Of a stretch of 64,000 nt of DNA, positions 19,352 to 28,086 are shown one piece after another. The notes beneath the pieces were generated by a model. It was not told the origin of the DNA and did no database searches. It saw nothing but the letters and a program-made list of their open reading frames with translations. Source of the DNA: Mesorhizobium tamadayense (lineage in GTDB: Bacteria > Pseudomonadota > Alphaproteobacteria > Rhizobiales > Rhizobiaceae); the NCBI RefSeq assembly GCF_003863365.1, contig NZ_RQXT01000005.1:62001-126000 (forward strand), given 5' to 3'. The position numbers and the translations under genes were made by a program. Positions within the stretch are counted from its first letter, which is position 1. Each line of letters opens with the position of its first letter.

Positions 19352-20044
19352 GTGGTGTTGGCAGTGCTGCGTTCCCCTGGCGCCCTGACGTCTTCTTTCC
19401 TCCTTGGCCTTGTTTCGTTGATCGGTGCGACATCGCTATCTGTCGGCCCCGCGGCGGCGCAGTCGACATTGTTCAAGCGGCCATCGGTTCCGGCCACGAA
19501 GGCGCAGCCAATCGCGATCGACCTGCGCTCCGCCGCCGTTGGAGGACGCACCAGCGTTCCCTATGGCTGGATCGATTTCTGCCATCGCCGGCCGAAAGAG
19601 TGCAAGGTGCCCGCCCTGCCGGCGACGAGCGTCAAGCTGACTGCGCAGAACCTGCGCACCCTCAAGCGGATAAACCAAAAGGCGAACCGCGCCATCAAGC
19701 CCGTCAGCAACTACGATCACTGGGGCACGATGATGGACCACTGGGACTATCCGGTGGACGGCAAGGGCGACTGCAAGATCTACGCGCTCTACAAGCGCAA
19801 GCTTCTCATGCAAGCGGGATTTCCCCGGCAGGCGCTGCTGATGACGGTTGTGCGCGACCTGAACAATGAAGGCCACACCATCCTGACGGTGAAGACCGAC
19901 AGGGGCGATCTCGTCCTGGACAACCTGGCCGATGAAATCCGGCCCTGGAACGCGACCGGCTATTATTTCCTGAAACGCCAGTCTCAACAGAACCCGAACA
20001 TCTGGGTGTCGATCAACCAGCGCGGCGGCACTCCGAAAACCTGA
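19352..20044 (+). CDS. Bacterial transglutaminase-like cysteine peptidase (BTLCP, DUF920)
   Basis: A 230-residue exported protein with a signal peptide (SFLLGLVSLIGATSLSVGPA). The catalytic triad of the BTLCP/LapG superfamily is visible: Cys in GKGDCKIYALYKRKLLMQAG, His in NEGHTILTV, and Asp in LVLDNLADEI. The family includes LapG, a periplasmic protease that cuts adhesins under c-di-GMP control, but most rhizobial members are unlinked to LapD or an adhesin, as here. The start is a GTG at 19352. Convergent with the pseudo-caspase gene (66-base gap). Confidence 0.9.
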   Translation: MVLAVLRSPGALTSSFLLGLVSLIGATSLSVGPAAAQSTLFKRPSVPATKAQPIAIDLRSAAVGGRTSVPYGWIDFCHRRPKECKVPALPATSVKLTAQNLRTLKRINQKANRAIKPVSNYDHWGTMMDHWDYPVDGKGDCKIYALYKRKLLMQAGFPRQALLMTVVRDLNNEGHTILTVKTDRGDLVLDNLADEIRPWNATGYYFLKRQSQQNPNIWVSINQRGGTPKT

Positions 20045-20110
20045 CGTGTCGCCAGGCTCTCAGACTCCGAACTATGCGCCTTTCCTGGAACTGCTCCCGC
20101 CGCGAGCAGC

Positions 20111-22864
20111 CTACTGGTTGCAGGACGGCTCGCCCTCTTGCCCGCAAGATGGCTTCTTCTTCTTGAATTCTTGCGGCTGCTGCTGCGGTAGACGCCGCTC
20201 CTGCATCTGAGGTCTTGGCTGCTCACGGAATTCCGGCCTCCGCTCCAGCCTTTGCGGCCGCAGCACCTGCTCGTTAGGCCTTTCCCGCCTGAACTGACGC
20301 TGCGCGTTCTCGTTCGGCTCCTGTCTTTGCGGCCGCAGCACCTGCTCGCTCGGCCTTTCCTGCCTGAACCGGCGCTGCGCGTTCTCGTCCGGCCTGTTGA
20401 CCTTGAAGTTGCGCTGGACGTTGACCTCGCCGCCGGCGGAACCTTCTTCGTTCTGCAGCCTGCGGAACTTCCTGCCCCTGTCGCTCCTGTTGGCCGAACC
20501 TTGATCGCCCGGTTCGACGATGGACTGGCCGGAAGACAAATCCCTGCGCATCAGCTTCCTCGCCCTGCCCTTGTTCCGCTCGGAGAACACGTCCGGATTG
20601 TTGTTCCTGAACCGCTCCTCAACGCGCGGCCGGTTCTCGGCCGGCATGCCGTTGACGGTCGGCAGCTTGCGGAACTTCCTGCCCTTTTTGGTTGCGGTCG
20701 AGCCCTGATCACCCGATTCGAAAACGGACCGGCCGGCGGACAGGTCCTTGCGCGTCAGCTTCCTCGGCCTGCCACTGCTCTCATCGGAGAAGGCGTTCGG
20801 ATTGTTCTTCCGGAACTTCTCCCGCGCGCCCGGCTGGTTCTCGGCCGGCATGCCATTGACGGTCGGCAGCTTGCGGAGCTTGCGATTCTTGCCCTGGGCA
20901 TTGCCGGCTCCGGTCTGCTCATTGCCCTGGCCGGTAACGGCGGCGCCGGCGTTTCCGGTGGCCTGCTGGTTGTTGCCACCCGCCGCGCCCCGCTCGCTCA
21001 AACGCTTCCTTGACTTGTCGCTAGGCAAGTTCTGGTCGCTAGGCAAGTTGCGACCGTCGAGCGCCGGCTTGCCGTTGACGAGCGGCAGCCTCTTTCCGTT
21101 CGCTCCAGGCAGGGCGTGGTCGCGCGACAGCTTGCCGGTCGCGGACCGGGTCTCCGACTGCGGAATAGCAGTGCCGGGCTGCTGGCCCTGGATGACGCGC
21201 TGGCCGGGCTTCGGCGGCAAGCCGCCCTGTTTCTGGCCGCCCTGTTGCTGATTAGTGATCTGACGGGACATGGCCGCCTTCTTCTGCAGCGGCGGCGGCA
21301 GTGCGACCCTGGCCGCCAGCGCATCCGCGCGGGCACCAACGGCGCCTCCGGTCGTCTGCCGGCCCGTGGTGCGGCCACCCTGAACACCGGCGCCTGGCTG
21401 CGCGGCCTGATTGATGGTCTCGTTTTTGATCGTGGTGTTGATGTTGTTGATGACGGTCGTGTTGTGGATGTTGTTGAAGATGATGTCGTTTGGCGGCGGC
21501 ACGATGTGGCGCGGCGGGTTGATGAACACGGGTATCGGCACGAACACCGGCGTCGGCAGGACGAAGACATCGACCGGCGGCGGCGGTGGCTCAAGCACGA
21601 CGAAATCCCGCGGCGGTGGCGGCAGGAAGATCACCGTGATCGGCGGCGGCGGCGCGAAATCGAAATCGTCAAAAAAGATTACCGGCCGCTCGACATAGAT
21701 AATTTCCTCGGGCGGCGGTGGCGGCACGTCGTAGACGATGACGGTGAAGCTCTCCGGCGGCTCCAGCTCGGCGTCGAAATGCTCCAGCCGGCGGCGCGCG
21801 TCCCAGGCATGCGGACCGTGCGGATAGCGCTCCAGATAGGACCAGTAGGCTTCGGGCGTGTCTGTCATCCAGGTCTCGCGCCAGGTGATCGCCTCGCGCC
21901 GGGCCGCGATGATGGCGCGCACGCGCTTGGCCATCGCATCGTGTGGGTAGGCGTCAAGGAAATCCTCGTAGCCGCGCATCGTGTCGCGCTCGAGGGCGGC
22001 AACATAGGCGTCATGCGCGTCGAAATCGCGAATCGGCCTGGTTCGCGCCGCCCGGGTCTCCGCGGCCGAAACCTTGGGCGGAGGAGCTTCCGCGCTGCGT
22101 TCGAAGAAAACGAAAGGCGCCGTGATCTTCGAAGCGCTCCATGGCAGTTCCCCGCCTTGCGTGACCTCGCTGACACGCAGCCGCGTGCGGTCGAACACGT
22201 CCTGCAGCGACAGGCCGCCTTCACGCATCATCTCGGCAAGCGCCTTGGCGTAGGCTCCGTACGGCCCCTTGTCTTCCGGCGCGACGGTTCCCGGAGCGGC
22301 GTTGAAGGCAATCAGCATATTCGGATCGGGATCGACCAAGGCAAGGCCACCGGCCAGCGGCTCCTTCCACTTCGGGAAGGGATTTTGCCGCGCCGCGTCG
22401 AGTACGACGATATTGACCTTCGTCGGCAACCCGGACAGCGGCCTGGTGATATCGGAAATCCGCATCGCCTGAAGCGGGACATCGTTTGGATTGGCGATCT
22501 GAGCATCGACCGGCAGGAAGTAGTTCTCGCCCTCGAACTGCACGCCATGGCCTGCGAGATAGACGAAAACGACGGCGTCGGGACCGGCGGCGGACACCTT
22601 GCTCATGAAATCGCGGAACGCGCCGCGCAGCGAGTCCTGGTCCACGTCACGCGCGCCGACCACGTCGAACCCGGCGGCCTGCAATGTCTGCGCGATCAGG
22701 CCGGCGTCATTGGCGGCCGTCGCGAGCTCTGCGGTCTTGTAGGCGCCATTGCCGATGACGAAGGCCAGACGCTTTTCACCTTGCGCCAGCGCTCCGGTTG
22801 CGGCGCTGACCGCGAAAAAGATGAGAACGACGACGAGACCAAGGAATTTCTGAAGCGTCCGCAT
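20111..22864 (-). CDS. Exported caspase-fold protein lacking the catalytic cysteine, with proline-rich linker and repetitive basic tail
   Basis: A 917-residue protein from ATG 22864 (TTG 22876 is possible). Signal peptide (FLGLVVVLIFFAVSAATGAL), then a caspase p20 domain (about 30-255): RLAFVIGNGAYKTAELATA, catalytic His106 in VYLAGHGVQFEGENYFLP. At the cysteine position, where relatives read LDACRNNPF, it reads LDAARQNPF (A158, codon GCG at 22391-22393). Around 375-465 comes a linker rich in PPPP blocks and aromatic/acidic segments, then Asn-rich and Gln/Arg-rich stretches. Two tandem copies of about 65 residues share RKLPTVNGMPAEN, NNP and RKDLS/RRDLS; a shorter repeat ends ERPNEQVLRPQR. 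Loss of the cysteine argues against proteolysis; a scaffold or binding role is inferred. Domain call sure, function unknown. Confidence 0.85.
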   Translation of the reverse strand: MRTLQKFLGLVVVLIFFAVSAATGALAQGEKRLAFVIGNGAYKTAELATAANDAGLIAQTLQAAGFDVVGARDVDQDSLRGAFRDFMSKVSAAGPDAVVFVYLAGHGVQFEGENYFLPVDAQIANPNDVPLQAMRISDITRPLSGLPTKVNIVVLDAARQNPFPKWKEPLAGGLALVDPDPNMLIAFNAAPGTVAPEDKGPYGAYAKALAEMMREGGLSLQDVFDRTRLRVSEVTQGGELPWSASKITAPFVFFERSAEAPPPKVSAAETRAARTRPIRDFDAHDAYVAALERDTMRGYEDFLDAYPHDAMAKRVRAIIAARREAITWRETWMTDTPEAYWSYLERYPHGPHAWDARRRLEHFDAELEPPESFTVIVYDVPPPPPEEIIYVERPVIFFDDFDFAPPPPITVIFLPPPPRDFVVLEPPPPPVDVFVLPTPVFVPIPVFINPPRHIVPPPNDIIFNNIHNTTVINNINTTIKNETINQAAQPGAGVQGGRTTGRQTTGGAVGARADALAARVALPPPLQKKAAMSRQITNQQQGGQKQGGLPPKPGQRVIQGQQPGTAIPQSETRSATGKLSRDHALPGANGKRLPLVNGKPALDGRNLPSDQNLPSDKSRKRLSERGAAGGNNQQATGNAGAAVTGQGNEQTGAGNAQGKNRKLRKLPTVNGMPAENQPGAREKFRKNNPNAFSDESSGRPRKLTRKDLSAGRSVFESGDQGSTATKKGRKFRKLPTVNGMPAENRPRVEERFRNNNPDVFSERNKGRARKLMRRDLSSGQSIVEPGDQGSANRSDRGRKFRRLQNEEGSAGGEVNVQRNFKVNRPDENAQRRFRQERPSEQVLRPQRQEPNENAQRQFRRERPNEQVLRPQRLERRPEFREQPRPQMQERRLPQQQPQEFKKKKPSCGQEGEPSCNQ

Positions 22865-23033
22865 TGCAATCCGCAATCCGCCATCCGTCGTCCCTCCAAA
22901 GTCATAAACGCCGCAGGGGCCGGAATGTTTCCCGAACTGCGCAAAAATAAGATGCGCAACGAGGCGGCTTTAGGGCGCAATTTCGTCGAAAGAACAGAGG
23001 CTTCACAAATTTCCGCGAGCCAGCGGCATTGGA

Positions 23034-24275
23034 CTACCGGCGTCGCCTCGGCTTCTCCAGCAAGGCGACGGCCTCGACATGGGGCGACCACAGGAACTGG
23101 TCGATCGGCGTCACGCTCTTCAGTTGATAGCCGCCGTCGAGGAGGATGCGCAGGTCCCGCGCCAGCGTCACCGGATTGCAGGACACGGCCGCGACCAGCG
23201 GCACGTCCGAGCGGGCGATCTGCTTCGACTGGTCCTCAGCGCCGGCGCGCGGCGGATCGAAGACCAGGCCGTCGAACACGTTCAGTTCCTTGAAGGTCAG
23301 CGGACGCCGGAAGAGGTCGCGGCGTTCGCTGGTCACCCGCTTCAGGCCGCTGGCGAAACGGAAGGCGCGGTCGAGCGCCGCAAGCGCCGGCGCGTCTCCC
23401 TCCACCGCATGGACCTCCGACTTCGCCGCGAGCCTGAGCGCGAAGCTGCCGCAGCCGGCGAACAGGTCGGCGACCTTTTTGGCGCGTGACAGATGCTGGC
23501 CGACGAGGGCGGCCATCGTCTGCTCGGCGGCCTCCGTCGCCTGCAGGAAGGCACCGGGCGGCACAGCGACGGCCACGGATCCGAACTGGACCACCGGCTT
23601 CTTCGGCTCGACGATCACCTCGCCGTCAATCGAAAGCCTCGCCAGCCCCTCGGCAAGAACGAAATTCGAGGCTATGCGACGCTGGTTCTCGCCGAGCTTG
23701 CCGGCGTCCTGGACAGCAACATCGAGGCCGGACGCGGTGACGGTCACCGTCATGTGAAAGGCCTTCGGCGTCGCGCAAACCAGATCGGCCAGCCTCCGCA
23801 AGCGATCGAGCGCGGCAACGATCGCCGGCAACGAGATCGGGCATTCCTCGATCGGGATGATTTCGGAGGAGAGTGCGCGCACGAAGCCGAGCAGCATGCC
23901 GGCCTCGGCGCGCCGAGCGCTGAAGACGACGCGGCGGCGCGTGTGCGGCGCGCAAGGTACCACCGCCTCGACCTCGCCGGCGATGCCCTTGGCCTTCAGC
24001 GCCTGGACGACCCTTTCGCGCTTCCACTGCCGGTAAGCCTCGGCCTCGAAATGCTGCAGCGCGCAGCCGCCGCAGTCGGTGAAGTGGCGGCAGGCCGGAT
24101 CGACCCGGAGCGGCGACGCCTCCAGCACCGACATCAGCGTCGCGCGGTCCTTCTGCCGCGCGGCGGTGACGGTCTCGCCCGGCAATGTGAACGGGATGAA
24201 GACCTCGCCGCCATCGGCCTCAGCGATGCCGTCGCCCTGCGAGCCTAGTCTTGTGACCGTGAAACGCGTGCTCAT
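23034..24275 (-). CDS. 23S rRNA (uracil-5-)-methyltransferase, RumA/RlmD-like
   Basis: A 413-residue SAM-dependent enzyme that methylates C5 of uridine in RNA. Order: TRAM-like start (RLGSQGDGIAEADGGEVFIP), iron-sulfur cysteines in CRHFTDCGGCALQHF, SAM motif DLFAGCGSFALRLA, DPPRAGAEDQ, and the catalytic cysteine in AAVSCNPVTLARDL. The start at 24275 overlaps the tlyA stop by 4 bases; a longer frame to 24572 would lie wholly inside tlyA and is rejected. Whether the target is U1939 of 23S rRNA or another site (RlmC/TrmA) cannot be told by eye. Confidence 0.93.
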   Translation of the reverse strand: MSTRFTVTRLGSQGDGIAEADGGEVFIPFTLPGETVTAARQKDRATLMSVLEASPLRVDPACRHFTDCGGCALQHFEAEAYRQWKRERVVQALKAKGIAGEVEAVVPCAPHTRRRVVFSARRAEAGMLLGFVRALSSEIIPIEECPISLPAIVAALDRLRRLADLVCATPKAFHMTVTVTASGLDVAVQDAGKLGENQRRIASNFVLAEGLARLSIDGEVIVEPKKPVVQFGSVAVAVPPGAFLQATEAAEQTMAALVGQHLSRAKKVADLFAGCGSFALRLAAKSEVHAVEGDAPALAALDRAFRFASGLKRVTSERRDLFRRPLTFKELNVFDGLVFDPPRAGAEDQSKQIARSDVPLVAAVSCNPVTLARDLRILLDGGYQLKSVTPIDQFLWSPHVEAVALLEKPRRRR

Positions 24276-25045
24276 CGCGATGCACCGTCCTTGATTGCGG
24301 CTAGCAGGAATTCGCGATTGCCGTCGCCGCCTTCGATCGGCGACGGGTGGAGCCCGAGCACACGCCAACCGGGAATGCCGGCGAGCCAGTCGCGCAAATT
24401 GGCGGCAATGCGATCGGCGTCGCCCGGTTCCTTGAGCAGGCCGCCCTTGCCTATCGCTTCGCGCCCGGCCTCGAATTGCGGCTTGACGAGAAGCACCGCC
24501 CTGGCGCCCTCGCCTGCCAAGTCGCGCGCCGGCGGCAGCGCCAGCTTCAGCGAGATGAAGCTGACATCGCAAACCAGGAAATCCGGAACACGGCCGCCGA
24601 GATCGGCTGTGGTGAGGTCGCGGGCGTTCAGCCCTTCGATCACCGTTACGCGCTGGTCGCTGGCGACATCGGGATGCATCTGGCCATGGCCGACGTCGAT
24701 CGCCGTGACATGTGCCGCGCCGCGTTCGAGCAGCACCTGGGTGAAGCCGCCGGTCGAGGCGCCGATGTCGAGCGCTTCGCTACCCGAGGGATCGAGGCCG
24801 AAATGGTCGAGACCGGCAATCAGCTTCAGCGCCGCGCGCGATACATAGGCCCGGGCCGGATCGTCAATCGCAACGACGCAGTCCGGCGCCACCAACTGGC
24901 CGGGCTTGCGGGCGACCTCGCCGTCGACAGTGACCGTGCCACGCTCGATCGCGTCGCGGGCGCGCGAACGGCTGGCGAACAGGCCGCGCTCGACAAGCAG
25001 TTCGTCGAGCCGCTGGCGTGTGCTGGCTGGCAAAGGGGAGTTCAT
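24272..25045 (-). CDS. tlyA: TlyA family rRNA (cytidine-2'-O)-methyltransferase
   Basis: A 257-residue protein with an N-terminal S4 RNA-binding domain (QRLDELLVERGLFASRSRAR, then GTVTVDGEVARKPG) and an FtsJ-like methyltransferase domain (LDIGASTGGFTQVLLERGA, VCDVSFISLKLALPP, LLVKPQFEAGREAIGKGG). TlyA of mycobacteria 2'-O-methylates both 16S and 23S rRNA, which confers capreomycin sensitivity; it is also called a haemolysin from old data. It is translationally coupled to the downstream m5U methyltransferase by an ATGA overlap, making a rRNA-modification pair. Confidence 0.95.
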   Translation of the reverse strand: MNSPLPASTRQRLDELLVERGLFASRSRARDAIERGTVTVDGEVARKPGQLVAPDCVVAIDDPARAYVSRAALKLIAGLDHFGLDPSGSEALDIGASTGGFTQVLLERGAAHVTAIDVGHGQMHPDVASDQRVTVIEGLNARDLTTADLGGRVPDFLVCDVSFISLKLALPPARDLAGEGARAVLLVKPQFEAGREAIGKGGLLKEPGDADRIAANLRDWLAGIPGWRVLGLHPSPIEGGDGNREFLLAAIKDGASR

Positions 25046-25151
25046 CGGCCTTCATTGGCGAAAGCCGGCCGCTAAGGCAATGGGAACGTATTGAATATGG
25101 CGCGATGCGCGGCAGAATGCGGGGCCATTTCACCAGCCTGAGGAGGAGGCA

Positions 25152-25553
25152 ATGCTGAAGGGAACCTGCCATTGCGGCGCCGCCCACTGGACCCTGGAAG
25201 GCGATCCGGGGCCGATCACGGCCTGCAACTGCACGCTTTGCCGCCGCTATGGCACCCTCTGGGCCTACGACTACGTCGACGAGCGCATCCGCATTGCTGG
25301 ACCGATGAACTCCTATACGCGCGCCGAAGTGGCCGAGCCCGCGCTCGAGATCCTGTTCTGCCCGACATGCGCCTGCGTGCTCGCCTGGCGCGGCTTGCGC
25401 CCCGGCTCCAGCACCCGCACCCGCATCGCCGTCAATGTCCGGCTGGCTCCGCCCGAAGCCGTCGCCGACCTGCCGATCGACCATTTCGACGGTCTCGACA
25501 GCTTCGACGACCTGCCGCGCGACGGCCGCTGCGTGCGCGATCTGTGGTTTTAG
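25152..25553 (+). CDS. GFA/CENP-V family zinc protein
   Basis: A 133-residue protein with the zinc-binding pattern of the glutathione-dependent formaldehyde-activating family: GTCHCGAAHW (C6, C8), CNCTLCRRYGTLW (C25, C27, C30) and FCPTCACVLAW. It has a good ribosome site (TGAGGAGGAG) 5 bases before ATG 25152. Gfa itself was proposed to speed S-hydroxymethylglutathione formation, but most family members have unknown substrates. It ends overlapping the tail of the frameshifted small gene on the other strand. Confidence 0.92.
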   Translation: MLKGTCHCGAAHWTLEGDPGPITACNCTLCRRYGTLWAYDYVDERIRIAGPMNSYTRAEVAEPALEILFCPTCACVLAWRGLRPGSSTRTRIAVNVRLAPPEAVADLPIDHFDGLDSFDDLPRDGRCVRDLWF

Positions 25554-25827
25554 AAGACCGTCCGCGAGACCGGGCGCTCGACGGCCGGCATCAGGCCGTC
25601 ATTGTTGGAGACCTGCTTGCGCGGCTCGGCCAGCACCGGCGTGGCCTCCGGCAGTACCACCAGCAGGGGAACCTGCCTGTGTAGGAAAAGCCACCGCGGA
25701 TGTTGCCCATCTTGCCGGCGACGATCTCGATCACCGCCTTTTCGAGGTTGCGGTCGTAACGCGTTTCGGCTGCCACCGGCGCGGCCATGGCCATTGAAAG
25801 GGCCATCCCGCAAAGCAACGATTTCAT
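25550..25827 (-). pseudogene. Small exported protein gene, frameshifted
   Basis: Two overlapping minus-strand frames together look like one secreted protein of about 92 residues. The first frame (from 25827) gives a signal peptide and MKSLLCGMALSMAMAAPVAA followed by YDRNLEKAVIEIVAGKMGNI, then turns into Trp/Arg/Pro-rich nonsense. The second frame continues sensibly with VPLLVVLPEATPVLAEP and SNNDGLMPAVERPVSRTVF to 25550. The switch is near 25675-25682 (around ACAGGCAGGTTCCCC). It is either a real lesion (two extra bases or one lost) or a sequencing error. No function recognised. Confidence 0.7.
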
Positions 25828-25950
25828 CGTTCTTGTCTACCTGCCTCGGACCAAGGTCTTAGCAGGGTGCCGTTGAAAATCGGCCAAAAGATACGCTAAC
25901 CGAACCGCCAAACGGAAGCGTTAACAAATGCTTACGCATCCTGGCTTAAC

Positions 25951-25994
25951 GCAATTCCGGACGCAAAACCGCTGTGCGCATTTGCTGGAAATGC
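25951..25994. repeat. Short REP-like element
   Basis: GCAATTCCGGACGCAAAACC followed by GCTGTGCGCATTTGCTGGAAATGC forms an imperfect inverted pair (GCAATTCCG against CTGGAAATGC) in the 209-base gap between the frameshifted gene and dxs. Elements with an AATTCC...GGAATT frame around a GCGGTTTT core are, to my knowledge, common between genes in Mesorhizobium. Only one copy is seen here, so this is tentative. Confidence 0.4.
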
Positions 25995-26036
25995 TTCCGA
26001 AACCGGCAAACCGATTCAGCGCGTCGAGAATTCGAT

Positions 26037-27950
26037 TCAGGCGCGTTGCGCCTGCACGTCGTGGCCAAGGGCGGCGAAGACCGTGCGCACGATGCCGGTC
26101 GTGTCGAGGCCCGCGTCGGCATACATCTTCTCGGGCTTGGCGTGATCGGTGAACTCGTCCGGCAAGACCAGCGGGCGCACCTTGAGGCCGTTTTCCAGCA
26201 GGCCTTCATGGGCGAGGAAATGCAGGACATGGCTGGCGAAGCCGCCGACCGCGCCCTCCTCAACCGTCACAAGAACCTCGTGCGAGCGCGCGAGGCGGCG
26301 GATGAGATCCTCGTCCAGCGGCTTGGCGAAGCGGGCATCGGCGACGGTGGTGGAAAGGCCCGCCGCGCCGAGCTCTTCGGCCGCCAGCAGGCAATCCTGC
26401 AGCCGCGTGCCGAAGGACAAAAGCGCCACCTTGGTGCCTTCCTTCAAGACACGGCCCTTGCCGATCTCGAGCACTGAGCCGCGCTGCGGCATGTCGACGC
26501 CGACGCCATTGCCGCGCGGATAGCGGAAGGCGATCGGGCCGTCATCGTAGCTTGCCGCGGTCCGCACCATGTGGCGCAGTTCCGCCTCGTCGGCGGCGGC
26601 CATGACGACGAAGCCCGGCAGCGTCGCCAGGAAGGTCGTGTCGAAGGCGCCGCAATGGGTGGCGCCGTCGGCGCCGACGAAGCCGGCGCGATCGATCGGG
26701 AAGCGCACCGGCAGCTTCTGGATCGCCACGTCGTGCACGACCTGATCGTACGCGCGCTGCAGGAAGGTCGAATAGATGGCGGCGAAAGGCTTGTAGCCTT
26801 CCGTGGCGAGGCCGGCAGCGAAGGTCACCGCGTGCTGCTCGGCGATGCCGACATCGAAGGTTCTGGCCGGAAACACTTGGCCGAAGAGATCGAGGCCGGT
26901 GCCGCTCGGCATGGCGGCGGTGATCGCCACGATCCGGTCGTCCTCGCGGGCTTCCTGGATCAGGCTTTCGGCGAAGACCTTGGTGTAGCTCGGCGCATTG
27001 GCCGGCGCCTTGGCCTGCGCCCCGGTGATGACGTCGAACTTGTTGACGCCGTGATACTTGTCGGCGGCGGCCTCGGCCGGCGCATAGCCCTTACCCTTCT
27101 GGGTGACGACATGGATCAGAATGGGGCCGTCGCCATTGTCGCGGACGTTCTTCAGCACCGGGATCAGGTGCTCGAGATTGTGTCCGTCGATCGGGCCGAT
27201 GTGGAAGAAGCCCATTTCCTCGAACAGCGTGCCGCCGGTGACGTAGCCGCGCGCGTGCTCGACAGCGCGGGTGATGGCGCTGTCGGCGCGCTTGCCGAGA
27301 TAGGAGGTCAGCTTCTTGCCGAAATCGCGCAGGCCCAGATAGGCCTTGCCGGAGGCAAGCCGCGCCAGATAGGCGCTCATCGCGCCGGTCGGCGGAGCGA
27401 TCGACATGTCATTGTCGTTGAGGATGACGATGAGACGGGCATTGAGCGCGCCGGCATTGTTCATCGCCTCATAGGCCATGCCGGCAGACATGGCGCCGTC
27501 GCCGATGACGGCGATGACGTTGTTGCGGCCGCCCGAAAGGTCGCGGCCCATTGCCATGCCGAGGCCGGCGGAAATCGAGGTCGAGGAGTGCGCGGCGCCG
27601 AAGGGGTCGTATTTGCTCTCCACTCGCCGGGTGAAGCCGGAGAGCCCGCCCTCCTGCCGCAGCGTGCGGATGCGGTCGCGGCGGCCGGTCAGGATCTTGT
27701 GCGGATAGGCCTGGTGGCCGACATCCCAGATCAACCGGTCTTCCGGCGTGTTGAAGACATAGTGCAGCGCAACCGTCAGCTCGACGACGCCCAGCCCTGC
27801 GCCAAGATGGCCGCCGGTATGCGACACGGCATCGATAAGCTCGGCGCGCAGTTCGCTCGCCAGCTGCGGCAGCTCGCTTTCGTCAAGCGCCCGCAAATCC
27901 GCGGGGATGCGGACCTTGTCGAGAAGTGGCGTGTCGGGCGTTGAGTTCAC
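26037..27950 (-). CDS. dxs: 1-deoxy-D-xylulose-5-phosphate synthase
   Basis: A 637-residue thiamine diphosphate enzyme joining pyruvate and glyceraldehyde 3-phosphate, the first step of the MEP pathway. Marks: [17 protein letters not shown], the TPP motif [37 protein letters not shown], the transketolase pyrimidine domain ([20 protein letters not shown]) and the C-terminal domain ([20 protein letters not shown]). Length is standard. Its neighbours xseB and tlyA are the usual dxs companions in alphaproteobacteria, though separated here by a few insertions. Confidence 0.98.
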   Translation of the reverse strand: MNSTPDTPLLDKVRIPADLRALDESELPQLASELRAELIDAVSHTGGHLGAGLGVVELTVALHYVFNTPEDRLIWDVGHQAYPHKILTGRRDRIRTLRQEGGLSGFTRRVESKYDPFGAAHSSTSISAGLGMAMGRDLSGGRNNVIAVIGDGAMSAGMAYEAMNNAGALNARLIVILNDNDMSIAPPTGAMSAYLARLASGKAYLGLRDFGKKLTSYLGKRADSAITRAVEHARGYVTGGTLFEEMGFFHIGPIDGHNLEHLIPVLKNVRDNGDGPILIHVVTQKGKGYAPAEAAADKYHGVNKFDVITGAQAKAPANAPSYTKVFAESLIQEAREDDRIVAITAAMPSGTGLDLFGQVFPARTFDVGIAEQHAVTFAAGLATEGYKPFAAIYSTFLQRAYDQVVHDVAIQKLPVRFPIDRAGFVGADGATHCGAFDTTFLATLPGFVVMAAADEAELRHMVRTAASYDDGPIAFRYPRGNGVGVDMPQRGSVLEIGKGRVLKEGTKVALLSFGTRLQDCLLAAEELGAAGLSTTVADARFAKPLDEDLIRRLARSHEVLVTVEEGAVGGFASHVLHFLAHEGLLENGLKVRPLVLPDEFTDHAKPEKMYADAGLDTTGIVRTVFAALGHDVQAQRA

Positions 27951-28086
27951 TTTGGAGCAGCCTGCTGAAATCTTAACCTTGCGCTAACCTTCAAATATGC
28001 GCCTTGATCATGCGCGAAATATGCCGCCGGCGAGCGAATGTAAATGCGTGTCAGTGACGCGGCTGGCGCAGGATGTCCATCCTGCT

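Noticed and set aside
20111..22864. Caspase protein as part of an antiphage or CRISPR-linked defence system
   Set aside because: It has a signal peptide, lacks the catalytic Cys, and no gRAMP, TPR-CHAT, effector or nuclease genes are near.
21116..23293. 725-residue plus-strand open frame opposite the pseudo-caspase
   Set aside because: Arginine-rich antisense reading of the proline-rich gene; the minus-strand frame has a signal peptide and domain.
23034..24572. Extended 512-residue version of the RNA methyltransferase
   Set aside because: The extra 99 residues are Arg-rich and lie inside tlyA; the ATGA overlap at 24272-24275 marks the true start.
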